Of a stretch of 64,000 bases of DNA, positions 24,301-36,500 are shown piece by piece. The translations under genes were made by a program, and so were the position numbers. The DNA is from Gymnogyps californianus (Eukaryota > Chordata > Aves > Accipitriformes > Cathartidae). Each line of letters begins with the position of its first letter. The stretch's first letter is position 1. The notes under the pieces were generated by a model that ran no database searches, was not told the origin of the DNA, and was given only the letters and a program-made list of their open reading frames with translations. Where the stretch lies: positions 27,631,502 through 27,695,501 of the forward strand of contig NC_059477.1 in the NCBI RefSeq assembly GCF_018139145.2, read 5' to 3'.

Positions 24301-27300
24301 CATGCACTTCTTGCCCAGTTTGCCTGCAAACTGGAGCTACCAAGAGCTAACTGGAGTGACCAGATCCAGGCCCTATCATCAGAGCAGGCAGTTGGGATAA
24401 AGTCAGGCAGACAATTCACTTTTTTTGCACTGTGAATCCTGGTTTGCATACATTCAGCCACAATGTGCATGCTTTAAAAATCAATGAGCAAATCATTGAT
24501 TTGTCAGCTGTACAGGGGGATGTGGAGACAGAACAGTCCTCACAGGGTGCGTTGTGGGGCTCTCAATCCAGCTGGGCAGGGGCCATCCCTCGAGAGCAGT
24601 CATTGAGGGCCCTGTACCTGGTCCAGCAGCAGGAGAAGCGACACTGCACAGCTGATGTGCCGACCGACTTCTTGGCCGCTATCCAGGAAGAGCGGATGCT
24701 CGGCAAAGCTGAGACATGCCGCCCCTCCGTTCCTGAAAGATGGGACCTATTTTTATCTAATGCTGCATTGATTATTCAATAAGAGAGCAGAGTGGGCCAG
24801 CCGGCGTGCGTGCATGTGTGCTGCTTTCACCAGCGGGCATTTCTGCAGAGGCTCAATGCACCTACTGAACTCCAGTGCAGCTCTCCGCAGAACGAGCACG
24901 TCGCTGCTGAGCAAAGAGCCACAGGGTTTGGACCTGGCTCTGAACCCCATCCCTTTTTGCAGGGAAGGAGCCTGGCTTCCAGCACAGTCAGAGCAGCACC
25001 TGGCCTTTCACACATGTCCTTTCAACTCCACAGTTCTTCACCACATCCATCTGCGTGCAGTTTCCCACTGTTGCAACAGGGCTCCGGAGATGTATTTTGT
25101 CATGAATAACCATATGGTGCTCTCTGCTCCAGTGGATCAATGTGTTTAGCATTTAACGAGGGCAACATAATTAACATTTTCTGAGGGGGAAAAGAAATCC
25201 TTTTACCTTGTGAACTGCTTCTTGTGATTTCAAGGGTAATACGTTACAATCAGAATGATGCTTCCCTGTCACTAAACCCTGTGCTGGAATCAAGTGCTTG
25301 GTGTCCCTGGGTTAAGTTCCCATCCGTGGGCAGAGGCAGAAGCACTCACCTGCCTGTCACAGCTTCTACACCACAGCAGGAGATTCCCTTGTAGGCAGCT
25401 GGTAGGACCTCCCGCACCAGCTGCATAAATTGTACTGTCTAGTAAACGCTGGAAAAAGTCCTCAGCTCTGTGCCAGGCTGTGTTTTTCCAACTGCCTTCT
25501 GTCCCGTCGCTCCTACTACAGCCTCCATCCCCGCAGACACGTTACTCCTGGAGGTGAGAGGCTGTGGTCCATGGCATGCTGTTGTGGCAGTGGCAACAGA
25601 AGTCAACTCCATAGTCAAAGATGAGACTGCAGGGGAGTCATCCCCTGTGCAGAGTGGATGAGGCTGCTTTTGGTGTGTCCTCAGCTCTGTAGGGGGCCAG
25701 AGACACTGGTAAGAAGAGATTAACATGAAGCCACATTAATCCAGTTCTGAGATCACTTCTTAAAGTAGTGACTGATCGGTTCTTCTCCTGGAGGGATGGC
25801 TATCTACCAACAGAGCCATCTTTCAGACCCAGCCACAACAGCCTGTAACGAAGAACACTGCAAACAGCCTCATGGGTGATCTCAGGTCAAGCAGTGCAGG
25901 TTTCCCTCACTGATGGGAACAAGTCTTGGCTTTGCTAAACTTATTCTGACTAGAAGTTACTCCCTGAAGCAGTGCTTTTCTTCCTGAACCAAGACCCACT
26001 GATGGCAGCCACAGCCTGAGTCCCTCTGCCCCATGGCAGAGCTGGATCCACAATATCCATACGACCCTGCAGTGTTTGGCAGAAGTTGTTCAATAAGATT
26101 AAATAATGCCAGAGATCCTGTGCCCAGTAGTCCAGCCAGCACTTCACCTTCTTGGAAGAGGTCCAGCCAGCACACAACCCACAGCAATGACACTCAGGCA
26201 GGGCCAGTGTGGAGTGGGCAGTCATCACTACCTGCTGAATGTGGAGAAGCCTGAAGAGCCAAAGGTCCGGGCATTTACTATGCCAGGTGGGACAACTCAC
26301 TCTGCTCAGCCATGGCCACATCACGGACCTCTCTGTGTTCTACAAGGCTCAGCTCTTACCCAGACCTTTGCTGCAGACTTAGCCACTCTCAGTTCCTTTC
26401 ACTGCTTTCGTTCTTGTCAGCTCAGCATTGACGGATCCCATAAGTGCATATGAACTCTTACCTGCCCCTTTCAGCCTGCATCAGCATTCACTCAGCTGGG
26501 TATCACAGCCCCTAAAGGTCTTCAGCTCTGGTGGAAGAACCGTGTGTACCCAGAGCAGGAAGGCAAAAGTTTTGCCCTCCCGGGGATCCTAGCCAGTGAC
26601 AGATCAGACATGATAGATCCTTGTCCTCTTGGCTCCTACCGCCTGCCTTAGTTTTGAATAGTGTCCCTGTGTGAGAGGTGAAGACATTTGCAGGGGAGAA
26701 GGCGGGCTGAGACCTGTGGGGACGCTGTGGGGAGCGGAGAGGAGAGGCTGCAGCACCCAAGGTGGAAGGCTCCTGCAAATCTCACAGAAATCCTGGGGTC
26801 TGCAATGAAAGATTTTGTCACCGCTGTGGAGGACAAAGCAGCCAAACACAGACTACACTGTGGTGTGTCCTAGGGATGCATTTATCCCAACAAAAGGCTG
26901 GCCAAAGAGCACCATGAGCACCTTCTGCCTCACGTCCTTGGGCTGCCTTCCCCCATGGCAGCGGGGAAAGATGCCCACATCTCGCTCCAACGAGAAGGTA
27001 GCCCTACATTACCATGGGGGATGCTCTGTTAGGGTGATCTGTACTCACCTTTCTGTCTCTCCTAACTGGTCCCTATTCCTGTTAGTGAAAGAGTGCTTGG
27101 GTGGCTGGAGCAGGCTGGAGGGACTGGGCTCAGACAGGACCCACATCCCTTAGAAAATGAAAAACTGTGAAACTATACCCATTTTTTCTTAGAGAATTTA
27201 ATTTGCTAATAAAAGCAGAGAGGGCGGCACTAGTTCTACCTTCAATAAGCAAATGTCATGTTTTGATCATTATTGAACAAAGCATTTTGATTTAGCATTT

Positions 27301-27894
27301 AGAGATGACTGCTCATGCTGAGTATTTTAAATTCAGTGTCAGAATTGGAATACAACATTAAAAAAAAATTCAAGTCCAAATGAAACATTCTCACCTGTCT
27401 GAAAATATGTATGTATTTTTCCATTCTGGGGGACAGCATGACTTTTTCCAGTCTCACTCCAAGCAAGTGTGAAGCCATATTTCCAAGCCCTACACAAACA
27501 GTGCGGTTGCCCAGCTTTGCCTTTAAAGAAATGTCCCAGGAATGGCTGAGGATGCAGCATGACTGCACAGGCAGCACTTTGGTCAAAGTACCATTAGCTA
27601 TAGGACAGAAAGGTTCAGGACTCAGTCGTAGAGGACTGACTGCCGTGGTGCAAGCATAGTGAAATGAAAGCCACATGCTTTTTCTCTCCTCACCATGGGT
27701 ATCCACCTCTGTGGACTTCTGTCAGAGAATGTCTGGAAACAAGAGACCCAGAGACCAGGGTGTGCATCTGGCCCATGCTTTGTTCAATCCAGTTTGAAAT
27801 TATTTTCTACTCCCTTCTTTTAAGACCTAAGGGTATCTGCCATGCACACAATGAGTGACTTTTACCTCTCGTGCACAAAGTCCTTTCAAGATGT

Positions 27895-27990
27895 AGGGTG
27901 TTGTTCTCATCTCCATTTTAAATTTGGGGGAAAAAGGCACCAAGAGGGTCTATATAATCCTAGCTACAAAGCAAGGAGGGGAAACTTTAA
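27895..27990 (-). repeat. MIR-like fragment, minus orientation
   Basis: The + strand reads tctcatctccattttaaat, then tgggggaaaaaggcacc, aagagg and ctacaaagcaagg. This matches the reverse complement of the MIR core in order: ccccattttacagatgagg, aaactgaggcac, agagagg, cacacagcaag. It is a strongly diverged partial copy. Confidence 0.55.
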
Positions 27991-30049
27991 GAGAGCAAGG
28001 CGGTATATGGGTAATGCCTCCAAGCCCTGTCCCTCCTATACTGGCACAGTTATGGGTAGACTCACAAGTGGAGAATGATGCTGGAGATGTATGATTCAGA
28101 AGCAAGGCTGTTCTGCTGGTGGAGCTCCAGTCTTTATTTATTTATTTGCTTTTTCCAGGAAGAGTCTCATTTATTGCTGCCTGCGAAGCTAGAGACTGCC
28201 CTTTAATCCTCTGCTTTATCGTGCGCTGTGAATTAAATACCACAGGAGTACAAAAGCCCTTAAGGGCCCAACATCCATTTTGCTGTAGCTGTCCACAGCC
28301 AGCTGAGTTTACAGGAGTGCTTTTGTTTATGGTTTATCTATTGCCTGAGTGAAGATTTCTCTGGGTTTTATTTTACCTATTTTTGCTGTTGTTTCTCGTT
28401 TTGGTTTTTTTTGTCCCAGTTTTGAGGCAGGGTGTAAAAGTGCTAGTCTGGGCAGGGCAGGAGAAAGTTGTGGTGGTTGGTAGCTCCTATGCTTACAGCT
28501 GAAGATACTGTGGCATTTCCAGAGCGATGGTGTTGCTGTGTGCAGTTCCCGGCGTCAGCCCAGCTCCTCTGTCACAGATGGCATCCTGCAGACAGCTGAT
28601 GCTGTTTTCCCATTGCAAACAAACCACGTGGGAGTGCTGAATGAAAAGTAATTTCCTGTCCCTTGGACACCTCCTATCAGCTCCTTAATTTTGCCAGTCT
28701 TTCCTCATTTGGGGGCCTTACCAGCTCAGCCCTACAGGGCCCAGCCCATGTGTTGTTGAGGAACGTGAGGGTGGGCAGAGGATATGAATGAGGGTGGCTG
28801 CCCTGGGATGAAGGTAGCACCTCGCAGAGAAGCTGGCATCTACCTGGCAGCCATAAAAGCTCCCTCAATGCTCCTACAACATACTGCCCCCAGCTCCCCC
28901 CAGCTCCCCAAGCCCAATGACAGGCAATCCTACCTGTCCTCTCAATTCATCCCACTGGATAAAGCGTTCCTCCTTCCCCAACTACAAATGCTGTGTGCGT
29001 GGGATGGACTGCTCCTGCTTCCAAGAGGAACCCATAGCACCCTGTGCACACAGGAATCACTGCCGCATACTTGTGTTACATGAACTCATGACATGCTGCA
29101 GTGTCACAACCTGGAGATTGTCTCTTGCCATATAGCTCAGCAGCATCCTGCAAAATCATTGTGCTGCCTGGAGGAGAGATGCTGCCGGCTGTCACGCCAA
29201 GCACTCCCATCAGTAATAAAAGAGCTGCCTCCTTTCCCCGGCTCCCCATGCCCCAGCGTGGCAGGGGGCGAGGTCTGCCATGATCGCTTGCCTGGTGGAA
29301 CAGCAACTGTGGGGACTCTCTGAGATGCCGGCGCGCTGGATCCATCTCCCACCCGGCAGGGATCTTGCTGAGTCTGGGGGCGGGTGTTAATGGCTGCAGA
29401 GAGCTTGGGGCATAGCGTAACCACCCGCCCAGATGGGACCTGCTGCTCCCGTTGCTCTGCCAGATGGAGCAGAGGAGGCAGGCAAGGAGAAGGGCTCTTG
29501 CTGCCTTTGTGGAGGGTCCTGGCCCACCTGGGGCTGAGGAAGATTTGAGGCAGAGCCGTCCTTGAACCCCAGCTTGCATGAGAGCAGACAAGCCGTCATA
29601 AGCACAAGGTTTGCCTGTTAGTCAGCAGTTGAAGACTTAGGGGCCAGCCTGTTTGTGCTGTTAATGACCCAAAATGGAAGAGTCCATGCCTCCATAAAAT
29701 ACCTCCCCAAGACAGCTGGGAGCAGCTTTTCTGCGTACACTGGTGGGGGCTCTGCCCAGGCCATGGAGGTCTCACCCTTTGAGGGGCTCAGTTTCAGTTT
29801 TGCTGGAGTCGTGGCCCCTGTGGCCTGAGGAAAGCCAAGCATGGCATACACATCGTTGTGAAAGCTGCCTGCCAGTGGAGCCCCATTACAGCAAATGCAC
29901 TTAAAGGGCGATGGGCGGAAGAAGGAGTGTTCAGTCTTCCCCAGACCCACGGGCTCCATGACAGCACATGTCATCCAGTGGTCAACACCACTCAACAGGG
30001 TCCAGCCATGCAGCCGCCCCAGTTCTACCGAGCGAAAACACAGCCCAGC

Positions 30050-30225
30050 TTTGTACATATTTAATCAGTTCTTTAGATATTAAAAAATGTGCATGGAGAA
30101 TGATTGACAAGAAAATGCCTGATTATAATCAGCTAATTATTTTTTCCATATGCTAAGCATTCGCTCGAGCTCTAATCATTATGAATACATTTTCAGTTTA
30201 TGCTATATGTCATTCAATGCTGGAC
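30050..30225. promoter_or_regulatory. Candidate intronic regulatory element with palindromic TGATTATAATCA
   Basis: This AT-rich block contains a 14-bp perfect palindrome ctgattataatcag at 30119-30132, followed by ctaattatt. Upstream is gattgacaag, close to a PBX/MEIS-type site (TGATTGACAG). Several TAAT-type cores fall within 80 bases. Homeodomain proteins are known to bind such cores. Function is inferred from motif clustering only. Confidence 0.3.
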
Positions 30226-30929
30226 ATTTCTCAGCTTGCACACCCTCCTTGTACAGTTCCAGCATTATTCAGAGGAGACCTTTGCTAGATGTCTTGTGGA
30301 CTGGAGACATCCTGCTCACTGGTACAGTGTCTTGCAACTACCAGAAATGTCCAAAAGACAGCACCAGAGGTCCTGGGTTATCCATTATCTGGACTTCTCC
30401 TGTATGCAGGACAGACTGTCCACTAAGCTCTTGAAACATTCTGGGGACAAAATTTGTATTTTGGAAAGCAGAGGTAACAGTTATGAAGGAGTCTATACCT
30501 CCTATTTGATTTCATCTGAAAGCAAAGAATCCCTGAAAATCTGTATGTAGCAGTAGTTTGTATGAAAAGTGACTGGGCGATGAAAGCATTCCTGAGCTGA
30601 AGTATGATGTAAGGATAATGGACTCCAGAAAAGCAGCAGCAGCAGCCTCAGGGGACCAGAGCAGGGAGTGTCTCTTGGGAAGAGAATCTGAAGGATAAAA
30701 GAGCTGCGAACAGCTCGCGGCTGCCAAAAGGGATGATACTAAAGGCACAACAGCAAACTGTGCCTGTGCAGGGGAGAGCTCAGAAGCGTGGGAAGAGAGC
30801 ACTGAGGCTGCATCAGGAGCTCTTTGAGGATCCAAAATCAGGAGCTGCAATCACACAAAAGGCAGAAAGAAGAGCTTGCAAATAATGAAAATTCTCTAGA
30901 AATCACACAGGCATGGGGAGCCGTCAGAG

Positions 30930-31950
30930 CTCAACCCCAGGATGACCATCCAGGGATACAAAAGGCAACAAGAAACGGGTCCATAAGCATATGTAAAGTA
31001 AGAAGAAGAAGAAGGCAAGTCTAAGAGCTGAAATAACATTTGATACAAAAAGGGCCAAAGAGTTAAATGTTGCCTTTGTTTCAGTCTTCAAAACTTAACT
31101 AAAATGATTTTAATGAGGAGAAAGGAGCCCAGGGCAGAATCAGAAAAGAACAGACTCAAAAATATTCAAACAAGTTCGCTCTGTCCTTGTCAGCATGTCC
31201 TAATGAACTTCAGAGGAAGCTGCAGGAGCAGTCTCTGACCCATGAGCATTTCATCATCAGGAACTTGGGGAGGATGCAGGAGGTGCCAGGCAGCTGGGGA
31301 AATGCAAGCAGAGTACCTAGCTTTAAATATAATCTCTATCATTAAAGAAGGTAGGAACTGAGGATCAAGGAAATGAAGGGCAAATCAGCTTAACTGATTC
31401 ATAGAAAGATATTAGAATAATTTTTTAACTAACGAATTTATTTGGGAGGGTAATTGTCCTAGTGGCTAAGGAGGAAGCAATCAGTTTGATATGCCATGAC
31501 TTGGGCAATGCTTTTGGTGCTTTGCCTTAAGATTCTCCTAAACAAACCAGAGAAATGTGGTCTAGATTAAATAACTGTAACGCAGGTGTACAGCCAATCA
31601 AAAAACTGCTTTCTCGGTAGTTGTCGGTGGTGTACTATAAACTGGAAATACGTTTCAAACACTTTTCCAGTAGGACTGTTTTGGACCCTGCTCTCTTCAA
31701 TATTTTTATTAATGGCTTAGATAATGAAATAGAAAGTGTTGTTATAAAATTCACAGGTGACACCAAGCTTGGAAAGGCTGCAAACACTCTGGAGGATCAG
31801 ATCAGCATTTGAAACAATCTTGGCAAATTGGAGAAATCAACAAAATGGAATTGAATAAAGAAAAGTGCAAAGCGCTACCCTTAGGAAGGAGAAATCAGAA
31901 TCCCAAACGCAAGCTAAACCAGGCAGTCACACTGCCAAAGGCAGCGATTC
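30930..31950 (+). mobile_element. Decayed CR1/L3-like LINE, reverse transcriptase remnant
   Basis: Translated pieces in shifting frames follow the order of a CR1-clade ORF2. First is a stretch like ELNVAFVSVF (about 31060). Next is EDQGNEGQISLT (31369-31404), matching the family's EDPGNYRPVSLT block. Then comes a degraded DLxNAFG-like stretch (about 31500), and then LDPALFNIFINGLD (31684-31725), matching the LGPVLFNIFINDLD motif. It continues with KFTGDTKLGKAANTLED and KCKALPLGRR. The catalytic dipeptide region reads TGDTK where active copies have ADDTK, so the site is destroyed. Frameshifts and stops are many. It is truncated at both ends, with no 3' end recognisable, so it is an old dead copy. 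Confidence 0.8.
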
Positions 31951-34900
31951 TGTGACATACCAGTTTATTTCATCAGGGTACCGAAAGCAAGGTGGGGTGT
32001 ACAGTGCTGATTCTGCACCTCTCTGCTCTGGGGACTGCACCCTCCCAGGGAGTTCATTTGCAGAAAAAGGGGGTTGAAATGAAGAGGTTCTGGAGATGAT
32101 GAACAGGAGTGACGAGAGGAAGGGCATCACCTGATTCCCCACCTGGTCAACTCCGATGTTCATATCTCCCCTCCCAAATCAGCCCAAGTGCAGAGTCCCA
32201 CGACATTACTTTCAATTACGAATCTACCTCTCCCCACTCCTTGGTTCACCCTCTTCCCCATTGCCTGCAGAGCACAGCTCTCCAGCCTTGAGTTTTGGCC
32301 ACGGGAGGATTTAAAGATGCTAGGTTGTTTAAAGGACTTGTCATATTCAGCTGGAACTGACCCTGCCACAATGTTGAGGGATGCCAGATACTAGGTGCCC
32401 CTTTCCCAGCCCCTTTCCCGGAAAAGGGCCCTCTGGCTCTCTTCTCCTGGTTTATCACCAAGGACTATCTTGCATCATGGTTGAGGCATAAAGGACAAAG
32501 GAGTGCACTGAAAAGCACTATGGATTGGAAGGGTCCAGTGGGAGCTCGGTGACTCATCTCCCACGTACTGTGTGATACTTGCGAAGCTGGGTTGAGGCAG
32601 AGATTCATGGTTATTTCTAAAGCGCTCTTTGGAATGGAGCAATCTCATGGGGACTATGAGAATTTGGGAAGTGGCGGGGCAGCCTAACTTGAGTAAATGC
32701 AGAGCGCAGAGCAAAAGTCAGTACACTTTACTGTACTACACTAGAAACCTATGGTTAGGGAACATAAATGAGCCAAAAGAGACCATCTGTGGCTAGGTAT
32801 GGCCCCTGCAGTGCACAGAGTCTATCAGGGAAACATCACTCTCCTGGCTTTGTTTTTACACCCTTCCGTGTACTGTTGGCCACTGCTGGAGGCAGGATGC
32901 TATAAGAGACAGACCCCTTGTCTCAACCAATGCAGCCACTTTTCTGCTCTTAGGTTAAGATAAAAGGCAGCTAAGGATGGAGCATATAGGATGAGATTAA
33001 GGCAAAGAGATAAGTGAGGGCTGAGCTGCTGGAGCTTTCGAAACAAAAGGGGGGGAATTTGAGATTGCCACAAAAGATTAAAGAATTCAGAGAAAGGGAG
33101 GGAAGGGTTTGTGTATGCAATGATGTCAATAGAGAGAAAGCCGGGCAATGAAAGTGTTATCTCCCAGGAGGATTGGTTTACCTTGGCCTGAGCCACCACT
33201 GCTGTGGATGCAAACATTAAGCTTTGATCACAGCTGCCATAATCTTCCCCTGACACCCCGCAATGAAAGCAACAGAAACAGACTAAAGCATGGCAGCTGT
33301 CTGGCTGAGGTGAAACTGCATTTGGAAAGGAAACCGAAGGGGGAAAGTGCTGCTGAAGGTGGAAACAAGAGGTGACAGCTCAGGTGGCAGGACAGGGCTT
33401 TATGAGAAGCAGGACAGAGTAACTGGCTGGAATGGACTGTGATTTTTCCTCCTGTAGACAATATGAGTGTCAGAGCAGGGGTGATGTACCACTTACTGTC
33501 ACCTTGTTTTGGTGGTTTCTTTACTGGCAAACAGGAGAAACAGTTCCTGCCCCAAGAATTTACCTGTCTCTTTCAAGAAAATGCATGGCAAGTGTTGGAA
33601 TAAGAGGAAGGTTAATTAGAGGCTGAAAGTCCTGGTGAAAAGATCACTTGGTGGCAGATGCTGACAATGTGCAGAAGGTGACTGCTTGTCATATCTGTGA
33701 AACTGCTGCTCCCAAGTTGCCTTAAATTGGAGGCTCACAACCGCTCGGGTTAATCTCACACAATGGTGGTACACCAGCTGATCCCCCCTTGCCCATCCGG
33801 GAGCACAAACACAGTTGTCCTTGTTACATCTGGGTTTTGCCCATGTTCTTCCAATAGCCCTTCTAGCCATTGGGCTGAGGACCTCTCTCTTGACCAGTCT
33901 TGTCAGAGGACCACTGATGGCAATGCACCTCTGTCACGACTAATCCCAAGAGACAAAGGGCCACCTGCACACAGCCCATATGTGTCTACCCTCAGCACCA
34001 AGAACATTTCTTTGCACAGAGACTGCCCACGTGGATCATGATGTGGTGTGGGCAGGTATTGCAAGGCTCAGAGAAATGCTACAGTGACATGAGCCTTACC
34101 TCTGGGCCATGATACTCACCCTTGGTCATGTGCCCCTTTCTAACTCTTGCATTTGAAGAGTCTAGAAGCTCAGGGTTAGCTGTGGCAGTCAGTAGAACAT
34201 GGAAATTAAACTGCATTCACCAGCGCTAGCTCTGTTGCAGACTGCATCTCGATCATCTGGAAAAGAAACAGTCCAGTTATTCTTGCTCTGGGATGAAAAC
34301 GAGAGTGAGGGTGGGGGGTAAATGGAAGAGGTCAGTCTTTCCCCAGCGTCAGGAGTTGTCAGCTTGCTCTCCCAGATGCTGTGGGCATGCACTGATTGGG
34401 TATGCAACTGCACTGACAGAACCCTTGCCTAGCTAACCTGTATTGATGTTGCTTACCTGTTGCTTTAAATCCAATCTGGAACCAGACTCTGTGCTCTTTG
34501 GGGCTGGGTCACTTACTGTGATAGTTTTGCATAAGAGCGGTGGTTAGGTGCTCGGTACTCTCCCATGTGTAATAAATGAAAGGAAGCATAAGATACCAGC
34601 GTAAGCAATGTGTACAGTTTTGGTATAACTCATTGCCAAGGTATTGTTGTGTTTGCCTGTGCTGTGAAGCATAAAGCAGCTTCACAGCTCCGGGAAGTAA
34701 TCCCTGCACCCAGGATAGTCACTAGTCCCTCCTTCCTGGACTCTACAAAGCTCCACAGGGCTGACCATGATCTGACCCTCTGTATGGACTTAATAATGCC
34801 ACAAGAGAAAGAGCAAAAAAGGCTAATGTATGGAGAGAGTGAATGCAGTGAAAAGAGATCAATATGGTTTCCTATACATATTGTTCCAGATTCAGCGTGT

Positions 34901-35127
34901 GTTAATTCGGAGCACTGCACTGGGTTAGCCCTACCATGTTAGCTCAGAGATACTATGTCTTGTCCTGGGAACAGCACAGCCACATCAATGTGGCAATGCA
35001 AGCAGAGGCATTAGAAATTTTTTTTTTAGACTTTGCTGTCAGGTTAATGACCCTATCACATAATATGGGCTGTCCCCAGCTCCAGAGCCATCTAGGAAAT
35101 CTTTTCATGGCACAAGCCAGTGCAAGT

Positions 35128-35330
35128 AGAAATGTTTAAGAATATAAGAATGGCCAAGGCTCCATCTAGCCAGCTGCTCTGTTTCCATCAATGGCCACAA
35201 ACAGACATAAGAGTGAAATAAGAACAAGACAAGTGTATATTATAGTTTCCCTGAACACTTCTTCTAGCATTCAACAATTTTCAGCTCAAGAAATTTCTTC
35301 TGGTACTGGTCCAGCCAGGTCTCTACATGA
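35128..35330 (+). repeat. Old amniote/sauropsid interspersed repeat
   Basis: The stretch begins aagaatataagaatggcca, followed by a block like ctccatctagccagc, then ccatcaatggccac. Later come agaacaagacaagtgtat and tcaacaattttcagctcaag. This order (agaacataagaa, ggccat, ggtccatctagccc, gacagtggccaa, agaacagggcaag, caacaatttgtggctcag) is one I recognise from a repeat common in turtle, crocodile and bird genomes. I cannot give its database name with certainty; it may be the non-coding part of an old CR1/L3-type element. It is heavily diverged, with internal deletions. Confidence 0.6.
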
Positions 35331-35844
35331 GAAAATGGGCATAAGAACAGTACATCTTCAGTGCCCACGTTCCATAGGAGTTTCATTTCACCAAAACCAC
35401 AAACAAGGGATTTCATGGACCAGGCAACAATCTGGACCAATACGTTTTGCATGAAACTAACAGAGATTCTCCTTCTGAAGAGGACGGTTTTCACAGAGGA
35501 TCCATTGAGAACAGATTTTGTGAAGCAGATGAGGGTAATTAAACTTGGGAAGAGTGGAAAAGGACCAGGCCACTACCAGAATCCATCTGAAATTCTCATA
35601 TAGACATTTCTGCGTTGAAAAGAGAGAAGTGCACAAAGAGAGAAGTTCACACCAACCTGCTATCTTCCCCATATACACAGGATTTGGCTTACGGAATAAT
35701 TGCTTCTAGCTGGACACTTCTAGTTGAATACAGTTCTTCCTGAAGGATTTCCCACTTAAGTCTGGCCTTTAATTGGAAAGTTTCACCTCCGTAAACAAGA
35801 ATGATCTTTGAGGGAGGGTTGTTTCTGGAAGGGGACGCACAGTG

Positions 35845-35920
35845 CTGAACATAGGAACTCCAATCCTAATTTATCTCAGGCAGACAAAATTTGTTTCGAT
35901 GGGAGCATTGAGCATCCTGA
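35845..35920. repeat. Old foldback-type amniote repeat, third copy
   Basis: The stretch reads ccaatcctaatttatctca, ggcagacaaaattt, then gtttcgatgggagcattgag. It resembles the pattern GCAATCCTTACTCAGGCAAAAC, TTCAATGGGAG, TTTTGCCTGAG of the same repeat class. It is diverged and the right end is unclear. Confidence 0.45.
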
Positions 35921-36049
35921 AGCTTGATATGAACTGATGGACTCTTGCTTACTCTTGGCATTTACTTTTGCAAATGAATCACTGTTACTTCCACCTCCCT
36001 GCCCACCCCTCCACTTGGTTCCTTTTTAATTTTACAGCTTCCTGAGCTT

Positions 36050-36500
36050 GACACTGGGAAATCGATAAGTAATTTAGAGCCCAGTAAATACAGATGAAAA
36101 CAAGTTATTTTGTACTTTTATAAATATTTGGAAACCAAAATTATCTAAGAAAACAGGTGCTCAGTTGACTCAGCAACCCATCCATCAGCATCACACAGTT
36201 AATTGCATAAGATCATAAACATTTATAATTAGAAGGCAAACAAACAAGAATTTTATAAACAGCCCTCTTGAATCAGGCTGCACATTAAATATTTGTGATA
36301 AGGTAATTACGAATAGATTTACAATCCTGGCTCAGTGTTTAATACTTCAGAGAATGGATTTGATTCTATGGAGAATGTTCTACAGCCAAGGAGAAAACAT
36401 TCGATTTCGGCTCTTTTATCCGAGGCTTAAAGTGGTCTCAGAGAAACATTGGCTCTGTCATTGATCAGAGTGGAATTTCATTCATTACAGATCAGACAGC
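36050..36500. promoter_or_regulatory. Candidate conserved AT-rich intronic block
   Basis: A 450-base stretch is rich in TAATT/ATTA cores (cacagttaattgcataag, catttataattagaagg, aaggtaattacgaatag) with no repeats or ORFs. It lies 2.2 kb before the last exon. It is unlike the surrounding GC-moderate intron. Confidence 0.25.
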
